The notes beneath the pieces are model-generated. The model made no database searches and had not been told where the DNA came from. It was given only the letters and a program-made list of their open reading frames with translations. From IMG/VR virus record IMGVR_UViG_3300028315_000509, positions 1 to 30,666 of that record: DNA of 30,666 nucleotides; one strand, written 5' to 3'. This DNA is from a virus. Numbering within the stretch: position 1 is the first letter of the stretch; every line of letters begins with the position of its first letter. The translations under genes and the position numbers were made by a program. Shown here one piece after another: positions 14,364-21,622 of the stretch.

Positions 14364-14775
14364 CGGCGGTTTAGGCGACGGTGGTGTCCTGGACACCATT
14401 ATGCACCCTGATTTGCTGGCCAGCCTGGACCGGTTCTACCCGGCAGCGGTCACGATTCAGGTCGCAACTGAAACCAGACGACCGAACGGTGAAATTATCA
14501 ACACCTGGGCGGCTGTATCCACCGCCTTGACCGACCTTTCCGGCATTCTAGCCAGCGCCAGCGCCGCCGAAAAACGCGGTGTGGTGTTGACTGTGCAGAC
14601 CGCTACGCATGTGCTGGATTTGCAGGGCTATTACTCGGCAATTGTTGTGACAAACCGCGCTTTGGTGGTAACGGCCGTTTCTGGCGGTCTCACCGTCGCT
14701 TTTAACATCGTGGCCGTGAAACATGACAGCCAGGCCAACCAAACGCGGTTGGAATTGGAGGAGGTCAGTCACTAA
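14350..14775 (+). CDS. Head closure (stopper) protein
   Basis: The ATG at 14350, which overlaps the adaptor gene by 14 nt, gives a 141-residue protein. An upstream ATG in the same frame would produce a basic N-terminal extension that only reads through the adaptor gene, so it is rejected. The body is a beta-barrel-like pattern (YPAAVTIQVATETRRPNGEIINTW, then GVVLTVQTATHVLDLQGYY and a C-terminal strand RLELEEV), as in SPP1 gp16/HK97 gp7-type stoppers that seal the head before tail attachment. Position between adaptor and HK97 gp10-like gene supports the call. Confidence 0.75.
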   Translation: MALGNGGLGDGGVLDTIMHPDLLASLDRFYPAAVTIQVATETRRPNGEIINTWAAVSTALTDLSGILASASAAEKRGVVLTVQTATHVLDLQGYYSAIVVTNRALVVTAVSGGLTVAFNIVAVKHDSQANQTRLELEEVSH

Positions 14776-15137
14776 TGGCCAGCGGCGCGGACGTGAAAGG
14801 CGTAGAGCAGTTGAATGCCACGCTTAAGGGGCTAATCCAAAAGGCCAGCGGGTCCAATCTGGAAACGGCCGTACTGGCTGGACTCCTGCCCATCTCCAAC
14901 GCCGCCAAAGAGATTGTTCACAAAGTCTCTGGCAACCTGGCCCGCTCAATCCACAACGAAGCCAGCTCCAGCGGCAATACAGCGGAAGGCCGCAGCGGTA
15001 CAAATGCTGAGTATGCGGCTGCTGAAGAATTCCGGCCCGGCGGCGATCATGCCTACATGCGGCCCGCCTATGACAAGAAAAAGAAAGCGGCGCTGCAAGA
15101 GGTGGCGGACGTGCTGGAGGAGTTGACCCGCCCATGA
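14775..15137 (+). CDS. HK97 gp10-like neck/tail protein
   Basis: The 120-residue product matches the HK97 gp10-like family of head-tail joining proteins. It begins ADVKGVEQLNATLKGL, followed by a helical region with LLPISNAAKEIVHKVSGNLARSIH and ends with EFRPGGDHAYMRPAYDKKKKAALQEVADVL, where the PxxP/R-P-A-Y-D signature near the C terminus is typical. It overlaps the stopper gene (TAATG) and the tail terminator by 4 nt. The family probably organises the joint between the connector and tail, though its exact role varies. Confidence 0.83.
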   Translation: MASGADVKGVEQLNATLKGLIQKASGSNLETAVLAGLLPISNAAKEIVHKVSGNLARSIHNEASSSGNTAEGRSGTNAEYAAAEEFRPGGDHAYMRPAYDKKKKAALQEVADVLEELTRP

Positions 15138-15550
15138 CCACCGAGCTGCTTTCGCCTTTCGTCGATTTAGACGACGAATTGACGGCCTTTTTACTGCAAT
15201 TTCCTGCCGTAGTGGATGAAATTGTCGACCGGCTGACGCCCGCCCCCCTGCCCCAGACCGAAACGCTGCCAGCTGTCACCATAGGTGACAGCAGCGACGT
15301 GGGCGACCACACTGGCCCAGAGGGTCGCGGGGCCTATCACCAGCTGCGCTACCAGCTCGACAGCTGGGCCGCCAGCAAACACGAGGCCAGGCGCGTCGAT
15401 GGCAAAATCCGCGTCGTTTTAGATGGCTATCGCGGGGCAATGGGCGGCCGGTCCGTCGTGGCCCTGCGGAAAAACACACAATCATTTTATGAGCCAGAAA
15501 CACAGCTCTGGCGCGTGATGTCGGATTACATAATCCATATCGAAAAGTGA
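15134..15550 (+). CDS. Tail terminator / tail completion protein
   Basis: This 138-residue protein has the DUF3168-like pattern of phage tail terminators, which cap the tail tube at the head side. Helix ELTAFLLQFPAVVDEIVDRL (about 15-35) is followed by LPAVTIGDSSDVGDHTGPEGRGAYHQLRYQLDSWAAS, a strand-helix core common to these proteins, then ARRVDGKIRVVLDGYRG and a C-terminal strand RVMSDYIIHIEK. It stands between the gp10-like gene (4-nt overlap) and the tail-protein block, the expected location. Confidence 0.8.
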   Translation: MTTELLSPFVDLDDELTAFLLQFPAVVDEIVDRLTPAPLPQTETLPAVTIGDSSDVGDHTGPEGRGAYHQLRYQLDSWAASKHEARRVDGKIRVVLDGYRGAMGGRSVVALRKNTQSFYEPETQLWRVMSDYIIHIEK

Positions 15551-15560
15551 GGTAAACATA

Positions 15561-15923
15561 ATGGCACCAACAGCAATATCTCCCCAAGAAGTTGCCGGGC
15601 CGTATATCAGCGAGGCGCTCACACAGTTGACGACTGTCACCTGGACGGCCGGTGATGCAACCAATAGCAATAAAATCGTCATGACGACGCGGCGCATTTT
15701 GCTGCTCTTCCGCAACGATAACGTTGCGGCGCAGTATGTGACGATTGCCGCCAGCAATGACCCATACGGCCGTACCGCGCCCATCACCCAACTCGACATC
15801 GGTGCCAGCGCCTACGCCGCCCGTATCTTTGAGGCGGTGGGCTGGGAGCAAACGCTTGGCGGGCGCGATTTGCTCATCACCCCGGAATCCACAGACATTA
15901 ATATTTTAGCAATTCCGCTATAA
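15561..15923 (+). CDS. Small structural protein, beta-rich
   Basis: I do not assign this 120-residue protein to a named family. It is beta-rich, with TVTWTAGDATNSNKIVMT, RRILLLFRNDNVAAQYVTIAA, PYGRTAPITQL, and GWEQTLGGRDLLITPE, and looks like a compact virion beta-sandwich. GAGGTAA lies near the ATG. Its place between the tail terminator and the tail tube gene fits a small tail or decoration component. The palindrome copy at 15766 is read as YGR in the PYGRT loop. Confidence 0.55.
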   Translation: MAPTAISPQEVAGPYISEALTQLTTVTWTAGDATNSNKIVMTTRRILLLFRNDNVAAQYVTIAASNDPYGRTAPITQLDIGASAYAARIFEAVGWEQTLGGRDLLITPESTDINILAIPL

Positions 15924-15935
15924 GAGGAGGCGACC

Positions 15936-16379
15936 ATGACAACGCCATGCGTACCGCCTGAAGAACTTGTCGGCTTTGGGGCTATGCTCCAATACTACGA
16001 CACCATTGATACAACGTGGGTGACTGTGGGCGGAACCAAAGACCTGGACTTTCCAGACGACACAACCGAATCCATTGACACCACCAGCAACGACAGCGAG
16101 GGCGGGTACAAAACAAATATCCCGTCGGCACTGTCCGAATTGTCTCAAACCTCGTTTGGTATGAATTTTCGCTGGTCTCAGTGGTCAAAGCTGGTCAATA
16201 TCAAGGCCAACAAAACTATTTTGAGCTGGCGAATTGTGCTAATGAATCCACAGCAAACCTATATGGAGTTTTGTGCCTGGATCATGACCATTACTGGCTC
16301 GATCCCGATGGAGGATTTGGTGCAAGGCGAGATCACTCTCTCTCCTACTGGTGCGCCGGAATGGGGCCAATTACTGTAA
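15936..16379 (+). CDS. Major tail tube protein
   Basis: This 147-residue protein would polymerise to form the non-contractile tail tube. The beta-strand pattern (FGAMLQYYDTIDTTWVTVG, KDLDFPDDTTESIDTTSND, GYKTNIPSALSELSQTSFGMNF, then SWRIVLMNPQQTYMEFCAW and a final VQGEITLSP) matches phage tail-tube proteins, where the 'D-F-x-x-E-x-I-D-T-T' segment is usual. GAGGAGG lies before the ATG. It is followed by the chaperone pair and tape measure, the fixed order in siphoviruses. No sheath or baseplate-wedge genes are seen, in keeping with a siphovirus. Confidence 0.87.
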   Translation: MTTPCVPPEELVGFGAMLQYYDTIDTTWVTVGGTKDLDFPDDTTESIDTTSNDSEGGYKTNIPSALSELSQTSFGMNFRWSQWSKLVNIKANKTILSWRIVLMNPQQTYMEFCAWIMTITGSIPMEDLVQGEITLSPTGAPEWGQLL

Positions 16380-16388
16380 GGTGATTTT

Positions 16389-16589
16389 ATGCCTAAGAAA
16401 AAAGAGGAAACGGTTGACGAAACGGCCGTTTCTGAACCAAAAAACCTGATCGGCGCAGCAATCGAACACATGCGCCTGGCGGCGGAAACACTGCGCAGCA
16501 AGGGCGGTAAACACGCCGCCTCGTGTGCCCTGGTTGCCGCCGAACTGGAAAAACGCGCTGAGCAATTGGAGCGATTAGAAAATGAGTGA
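16389..16589 (+). CDS. Small helical protein, unknown
   Basis: The 66-residue product starts with a Lys/Glu-rich stretch (MPKKKEETVDETAVS, its TAVS from a palindrome copy at 16422). It continues as two helices (LIGAAIEHMRLAAETLRS and ALVAAELEKRAEQLERL). It lies between the tube and chaperone genes and overlaps the next by 8 nt. GTGATTTT precedes the ATG, so the ribosome-binding site is weak. It might be a chaperone accessory or a small coiled-coil protein. No family is recognised. Confidence 0.55.
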   Translation: MPKKKEETVDETAVSEPKNLIGAAIEHMRLAAETLRSKGGKHAASCALVAAELEKRAEQLERLENE

Positions 16590-17100
16590 AAGCCTGACCT
16601 TATCTGCCGTTGATTTCTTGAACCTGGCTGAGCAGCGGCGCGTGGCCCGGATTGACCTGGCCGACGTGGGCTATAGTGGCATCGTGTACGTTTGCGACCT
16701 GTCCACCGCCAAGCAGCAAAAAATTGCGGTAGGGCCAAAGGGCAAAACCCGCGTCTACAAAGACAGCAGCATGGAAGTGGATTTTTCTAGCCTGCCCAAA
16801 GACGCCCCACTAAAGATGATGATGGAGTGCCTGGTAACGGACGCAGCAAACGGCCGTTTGCTGGAAAGCGCCTTCGAGGACCTGGAAGAGGGCAGCGAGC
16901 CGTACATCGTCTGGCCAGAGGACAAGCTGGTGCGGATGTACGATTTGATGCGCGGCGAAAACGGCCGGGATATGAAGCATAGCGAGGTCGAGGAAGCGCT
17001 GGGCCGGATGGCTAACGCCGTTTCCAACCTCATTGTAAAAACAGTGCGTGAAATTTCTGGCACGGCGGAGGACGCTGTAGACAACGAAAAAAAAGATTGA
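16582..17100 (+). CDS. Tail assembly chaperone, G-type
   Basis: This 172-residue protein sits just before the tape-measure gene and is the likely equivalent of lambda gpG. It has an N-terminal beta part (ARIDLADVGYSGIVYVCDL), a charged middle with PEDKLVRMYDLMR and a helical C terminus (EVEEALGRMANAVSNLIVKTVREI). The last codons, GAA AAA AAA GAT TGA (17086-17100), form a run of eight A that is a -1 slippery site. Shifting there fuses it to the ORF at 17097. The NGR patch is from the copy at 16850. The call rests mainly on gene order and the slippery end. Confidence 0.78.
   Translation: MSESLTLSAVDFLNLAEQRRVARIDLADVGYSGIVYVCDLSTAKQQKIAVGPKGKTRVYKDSSMEVDFSSLPKDAPLKMMMECLVTDAANGRLLESAFEDLEEGSEPYIVWPEDKLVRMYDLMRGENGRDMKHSEVEEALGRMANAVSNLIVKTVREISGTAEDAVDNEKKD
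17086..17097 (+). promoter_or_regulatory. Probable -1 ribosomal frameshift site (A-AAA-AAA)
   Basis: The end of the G-like gene reads GAA AAA AAA GAT TGA in frame, giving A_AAA_AAA (17088-17094) with a downstream G. A -1 slip would continue as AGA TTG ACC GAC, entering the T-like ORF without an intervening stop. Lambda G/GT and many siphoviruses use the same arrangement between tail chaperones (established). A downstream RNA structure was not evaluated. Confidence 0.75.
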
Positions 17101-17444
17101 CCGACAGCCCGAACTTGTTGCTGGCTCACAGGCTTGTACGCTATGGAATCGGAGGCCGCACGGTGCAGGAATTGAGTGACACCATGACAGTTACCGAATT
17201 CCTCCGCTGGGCGGCTTTTTCGTCGCTGGAGCCGTTTGGGGACGAACGCAACGATTGGCACTTTGCCCGGCTCATGGAGCAAAACTACAACATGCACCGG
17301 GGCAAGGGTAAGGCCAGCAAACCCGCTAAGGCGTTTCTGCTGCAATTCCGCCAGCACAGCCGGGAAATGACGCTAGAAGAAATGGAAATGGCGCTCATGA
17401 TGCAGTACGCGGCAATGGGTGGCCGCTTCCCAGAACCTAACTAA
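17097..17444 (+). CDS. Tail assembly chaperone, T-type (likely GT fusion part)
   Basis: The ORF opens with only a TTG (17097) that overlaps the G-like stop (TTGA). It more likely is read by -1 frameshift, giving a fusion of about 287 residues. The 115-residue segment is helical (SPNLLLAHRLVRYGIGGRT, then LSDTMTVTEFLRWAAFSSLEPFGDE and a C-terminal LEEMEMALMMQYAAMGG), as in the T part of GT chaperones that link the tape measure to the tube protein. It overlaps the tape-measure start at TAATG. An independent protein from TTG is possible. Confidence 0.8.
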   Translation: MTDSPNLLLAHRLVRYGIGGRTVQELSDTMTVTEFLRWAAFSSLEPFGDERNDWHFARLMEQNYNMHRGKGKASKPAKAFLLQFRQHSREMTLEEMEMALMMQYAAMGGRFPEPN

Positions 17445-19933
17445 TGGAAATCCAGAAGCTTTTTGTCTCCCTACTTCTCGATGCCGCCGACTACACGGGC
17501 GGTTTGGACGACGCGCAAAAAGAGGCGTCGTCTTTTCGGGATCGCATTGGGAAGACAATTGGCGCGGGCTTTGAGGCCGCGCAAGTTATCGCCGTTTCTG
17601 CGGCGGCGGCTGTGGCAGGTGCCGTCGTTGGTATTGGGCTTGCTGCTTTCAGTGTCTCCAATGATGTGGCCACAGCGACGGCCAATATCAAGGCGGAGCT
17701 AGGCACAACGGCCGAAGAAGCTGAGCGCCTGGGTGACATTGCCACCGACGTGTGGGGGAATAACTTCGCCGGGTCGATCACCGAAGCGGCTGGGGCCGTG
17801 GGCCTCATTCGCCAGCAGATGGGCGACTTGTCCGACAATGAGCTACAACGAGCCACAGAAAACGCCTTCCGCCTGCAAGACGTGTTTGGCGTCGAAGTGC
17901 CAGAGTCGGTGGACGCGGCCAAAACGCTCATGGAGCAGTTTGGGCTCACCAGCGAAGAGGCTTTTGATTTCATCGCCAAAGGGTTTCAGAGCGGTCTAAA
18001 CCGCAGTGACGATTTCCTAGACACCATTGGGGAATACAGCGTCCAATTCGCGTCAGGCGGGGCGGATGCCGGGCAGTTCTTTAGCCTGTTGGAAAGCGGG
18101 ATGCAGGGTGGCATGTTGGGCACCGATAAGGCCGCTGACGCTTTTAAGGAGTTCCGGGTCAGAATCCAGGACGGCAGCACAGCTACGGCGGACGCCCTAG
18201 AGATGATCGGCCTCTCCGCTGAGGAAATATCGGAGCAGATGGCCGACGGCAGCCTGACGGCGGCGGATGCCTTCACGCTGGTGACAGATGCCCTGGCCAA
18301 TGTCGATGATCAAAACATCCAAATGCAGGCCGGTGTGGGATTGCTGGGCACGCAGTTTGAAGATTTGGGCACCGAGGGTGCCTTAGCCCTGTCCCTGGTT
18401 GGCACCGAATTAAGCGATATGACCGGGGCCGTGGGTAGCCTGGATGCCAAATATGGCACGTTGAGCAGCGCCGTTGAAGGCTACAAGCGGCGGGCCTTGC
18501 TTGCCCTACAGCCCATCGGTGATGTGCTGCTGAACCTGGCCAATAGCGCTATGCCGTTGGTTGACCAGGCTTTTGCCGTCTTTGAGACAACTATCGCCCC
18601 GGCAATTGAAACGGTGGCGGGCCTGGTGCAATCCTTCATTAACAATCTTTCTGAGGGAATGACGCCATTGAATGCCTTCATCGAGGCCGTTTGGGACATT
18701 GCCCCGCCTGAGCTGCTGGCGTTCCTGATCCAGCTGCGTGACGAGATTTTACCGGCGCTGTTTGACTGGTTTGCCGCTAACGTGCAACCCCTTTTGGATA
18801 CAGCCGCTGGTTATGTGAGTTGGCAGGACGTGTTGATTGCGCTGGGCGTATTGTTGGCCAGTGTTATCCTGCCCATCCTCGCCTCTCTCATCGGCTCTAT
18901 CCTGGCCATTGCCGCGCCCGTGCTGGCTATCATTGCCGTCGTTGCCCTGCTGCGCACAGCCTGGGAGGAAAATTGGGGCGGCATTCAAGAGAAAACGGCT
19001 GCGGCGATGGAATTCATACGAGGCGTGATTACGGCCGTTTCTCAGGGCATCCAGGCATTCTGGGCCGCACACGGGGCCGCCATCCTGGCCAGCGCGGCAG
19101 CCATCTGGGAAGGGATCAAGGCCGCTATCAGTACGGCAATCTCTACCATTCAATCCATCATCCAAACCATTTCGACGGCAATCCAGACATTTTGGCAGCA
19201 GCACGGCGAAACCATCATGGCGGCTGCGCGAACGGCCTGGCAATTCATCCAGAACTACATCGACACGGCGCTGCAAGTCGTCTCCTCTGTGTTTGCTGCT
19301 TTTAAATCCGCCTTTGAGGGTGATTGGCACAGCTTTGGCTCGAATTTGCGTGAAGCAGCAATCACTGCCTGGGAGTTTATAAAAACAACATTTAGCGAGG
19401 CGGGCACAGCCCTACTGGGCTGGCTGAGCCAGTTCGTGCTAGACATCCTGGCCAAGTTTAATGCTACCGATTGGGGTGAAGTCGGGCGCAACATCATCCA
19501 GGGCATCGCCAACGCCATCATGAACGGCATCGGCATCATCACGGATGCGGCCCAGGCAGCAGCGCAAGCGGCCCTCGATGCCGCCAAAGGGCTCCTGGGT
19601 ATCGAATCGCCGTCGAAGGTCGCAGCGGCCGAGATTGGTCTGCCATTTAATGAGGGACTGGCCCTGGGCCTGTCTGACGTTGCCCCGGTTCAACGCAGCG
19701 TAGCCGATTTGGTGAACGAACTGACTCTACCCTTTACCCAGCCGGTGATTAGCGCAGAAACGGCCGTTTCCGCAGCTCCATCTCCAACCACAACGGCGGG
19801 CGGGTCCCCAACCACAATCAACATCGACGCACGAGGCACGGACGCGCCAACGGTTGACCGGTTGCGCGGCATCATCCGTGACGAATTAGCACAAAGCGGC
19901 CGACGCGCAGACGTGCGGATTAGAACAGGATAG
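17444..19933 (+). CDS. Tail tape measure protein
   Basis: This 829-residue protein is the largest in the window and sets tail length. It has a hydrophobic segment at residues 45-70 (Ala/Val-rich), a TP901-1-like minor tail region at about 70-330 (ATATANIKAELGTTAEEAERLGDIATDVWG) and a strongly hydrophobic block at about 462-505 (LIALGVLLASVILPILASLI). Helical repeats with Trp (WEENWGGIQEKT, FWAAHGAAI, FWQQHGETI) run from about 505 to 640. The end has SPSKVAAAEIG and a Ser/Thr/Pro-rich tail. At about 1.5 angstrom per residue (established rule), the tail would be about 120 nm. It overlaps the previous gene at TAATG. It holds only palindrome copies at 19031 and 19760. Confidence 0.93.
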   Translation: MEIQKLFVSLLLDAADYTGGLDDAQKEASSFRDRIGKTIGAGFEAAQVIAVSAAAAVAGAVVGIGLAAFSVSNDVATATANIKAELGTTAEEAERLGDIATDVWGNNFAGSITEAAGAVGLIRQQMGDLSDNELQRATENAFRLQDVFGVEVPESVDAAKTLMEQFGLTSEEAFDFIAKGFQSGLNRSDDFLDTIGEYSVQFASGGADAGQFFSLLESGMQGGMLGTDKAADAFKEFRVRIQDGSTATADALEMIGLSAEEISEQMADGSLTAADAFTLVTDALANVDDQNIQMQAGVGLLGTQFEDLGTEGALALSLVGTELSDMTGAVGSLDAKYGTLSSAVEGYKRRALLALQPIGDVLLNLANSAMPLVDQAFAVFETTIAPAIETVAGLVQSFINNLSEGMTPLNAFIEAVWDIAPPELLAFLIQLRDEILPALFDWFAANVQPLLDTAAGYVSWQDVLIALGVLLASVILPILASLIGSILAIAAPVLAIIAVVALLRTAWEENWGGIQEKTAAAMEFIRGVITAVSQGIQAFWAAHGAAILASAAAIWEGIKAAISTAISTIQSIIQTISTAIQTFWQQHGETIMAAARTAWQFIQNYIDTALQVVSSVFAAFKSAFEGDWHSFGSNLREAAITAWEFIKTTFSEAGTALLGWLSQFVLDILAKFNATDWGEVGRNIIQGIANAIMNGIGIITDAAQAAAQAALDAAKGLLGIESPSKVAAAEIGLPFNEGLALGLSDVAPVQRSVADLVNELTLPFTQPVISAETAVSAAPSPTTTAGGSPTTINIDARGTDAPTVDRLRGIIRDELAQSGRRADVRIRTG

Positions 19934-19935
19934 AT

Positions 19936-21279
19936 ATGACAACACAACTTTACTTTTCCGGCGTCAACGCCATGACCACAGATGGGGTCCTGAACTTGAA
20001 CGGGGCCAATATTGAACTGCTGCCTGGCTGGCGACCGCGTGTAGCCAAACGGCGGCGCGGTTTGCTGGGGGGGCAGCTGTATGAGGATGTGGTGGAATCC
20101 ATTCCGCTCCGGGTTTACGGGGCCAGCCCGGCCGACTGCGTACAGTTTTTGGAGCTGATGGTGGCGGCGATGGACCAGGCGCGGACATGGAAAGACGGCG
20201 CGGCCGTTGGCGCTGTTAACTTGAATTATGCGATTAACGGCACGGCGCTGAGTAACCCACTGCGAGCGGCCGTTTTGGGCACACCTGCGGACGCAGCAGA
20301 TATTTTGAGCTTGCCGGTGACATTCAACCAAAACTTGCAGGTATTCGAGGTGAACCCCGTGACGCTCCCTCTAGAGCGGCGGGGGCAATGGCTGGGAGAC
20401 GAGGAGACGGTGAGCCGGGCCACATCGACGAGCTACAGCCCTGGTGTAATTACCCCCAGCTCGAACTTCACTGACACCCTGGTGCTACCAAGCCCCTACA
20501 AATTAACCATCAACTACGACGATTTAGCCGGGTCGCCTGCCGATACAAACATAATGCTATTGACTGCGAGGTCAAGCGGTAGATTGTTGTTAATTGAAGG
20601 CGAGGACGAAACGGGCGGCGAGCCAAACTTTGCGTCCGCAACTGATTCAGATGCCAGCGGCGGCGACGTGGGGAGGTATACGCCAAACGATACAGACGAT
20701 AATAGGCTGTTTTGGTCAACATCTCTTGACAGTGATGTTCGTGCTGTGTTTGTGATTTTCCACCTAAAAAACAGATCCTCGACGATTTCCTATGATCTGA
20801 AAGCAAAGGCAAGGGGGCGTTTTAGTCCAGTCCAGCAAATCGGCACCGACGATAATGACCCGCAGCTAATCGCGTTTGGGCCGCTTATATCTCCATACGG
20901 AGCAATCACGCAAATAGAATTGAGTATTACCGCGTCGGGCACAGGCAGCGCGTCCGAGTCGCTAGATATAGATACGATTGGCGTGGTGGCAGTTGAGGGA
21001 ACCAGCAACGTGCTGGCAGCCTTTGAGGTAGGAAATGCAACCTCCGATCCCGTCATCAATCATGAGTTGCTTACCCTGCCCCGACCCACCGTGACAAGTA
21101 ACGAGTCCTCCGGGCTGTCTTACAGGGGCATAGCTTATCTGTGGAATACGGGCAACACGGCCGCAGCCCTGGTGATGGGCGGATCAGGAACAAGTTGGCT
21201 GCTACGTAATGATGTGAGCGATCAATTAGAGGTCGGGGCGTCGTGGGTTCGACGCCCTGCCTACCTGGTGCCGAGGTAA
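19936..21279 (+). CDS. Distal tail (Dit)-like protein with inserted beta domain
   Basis: The 447-residue product follows the tape measure directly, the normal place of the distal tail hub. The N-terminal about 165 residues (YFSGVNAMTTDGVLNLN through RVAKRRRGLLGGQLYEDVVESIPLRVYG and LPVTFNQNLQVFEV) match the Dit core ring pattern. Residues about 170-355 form a beta-rich insertion (LPSPYKLTINYDDL, RLFWSTSLDSDVRAVFVIFHLKNRSS) that looks like a carbohydrate-binding sandwich and is richer in A+T than its surroundings. The end (AAALVMGGSGTSWLLRNDVSD) is beta again. Insertions with binding modules are known in evolved Dits and could adhere to the host surface. Confidence 0.75.
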   Translation: MTTQLYFSGVNAMTTDGVLNLNGANIELLPGWRPRVAKRRRGLLGGQLYEDVVESIPLRVYGASPADCVQFLELMVAAMDQARTWKDGAAVGAVNLNYAINGTALSNPLRAAVLGTPADAADILSLPVTFNQNLQVFEVNPVTLPLERRGQWLGDEETVSRATSTSYSPGVITPSSNFTDTLVLPSPYKLTINYDDLAGSPADTNIMLLTARSSGRLLLIEGEDETGGEPNFASATDSDASGGDVGRYTPNDTDDNRLFWSTSLDSDVRAVFVIFHLKNRSSTISYDLKAKARGRFSPVQQIGTDDNDPQLIAFGPLISPYGAITQIELSITASGTGSASESLDIDTIGVVAVEGTSNVLAAFEVGNATSDPVINHELLTLPRPTVTSNESSGLSYRGIAYLWNTGNTAAALVMGGSGTSWLLRNDVSDQLEVGASWVRRPAYLVPR

Positions 21280-21283
21280 AGAG

Positions 21284-21622
21284 ATGGCTATCGTCACGTT
21301 TAAGAGCGTCACCTTCCACAAAGGATCGCCTGGCGAGGTGTTTGTCGGCTTCAACTACCAGGATGCAAACGACGGCATGACGGCCGTTTCTGTGTCCAAA
21401 GGCCAGGCGGGCAACGTGACGATTTTTGTTTCGGATGGGGTGACAACGGAGCAGAGTCAAAACGCAGGCTTTTCCCTGGCCCCATTTGGCTCTGTACTGA
21501 AATTCACCGACGAACTGGGCGAGTATGTCACCTTCCCCGTGGGTCTGTCCTTCCTGGTGCAATACGAAGGCCCGGCCGGGTTCATGAGTGTGCAGAGCGG
21601 CGGGCCTGGGGGTGGCAAATGA
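21284..21622 (+). CDS. Small tail-associated protein, beta-rich
   Basis: The 112-residue protein begins MAIVTFKSVTFHKGSPGEVFVGFNYQD and consists mainly of predicted strands, ending in a Gly-rich tail (GGPGGGK). GAGG is 7-8 nt before the ATG. It is coupled to the next gene by ATGA (21619-21622). Its place between the Dit-like and the repeat-rich fibre-like gene suggests a virion component, such as a small tail-tip subunit. I do not recognise the family. Confidence 0.55.
   Translation: MAIVTFKSVTFHKGSPGEVFVGFNYQDANDGMTAVSVSKGQAGNVTIFVSDGVTTEQSQNAGFSLAPFGSVLKFTDELGEYVTFPVGLSFLVQYEGPAGFMSVQSGGPGGGK

Noticed and set aside
18749-19330. Antisense ORF opposite the tape measure
   Set aside because: Gly/Arg/Asp-rich, shadow-like sequence within the coding tape measure gene, with no motif or signal.
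21244-21254. tRNA-like GGGTTCGACGCC stretch
   Set aside because: It lies in the coding end of the Dit-like gene and no cloverleaf arms are apparent around it.
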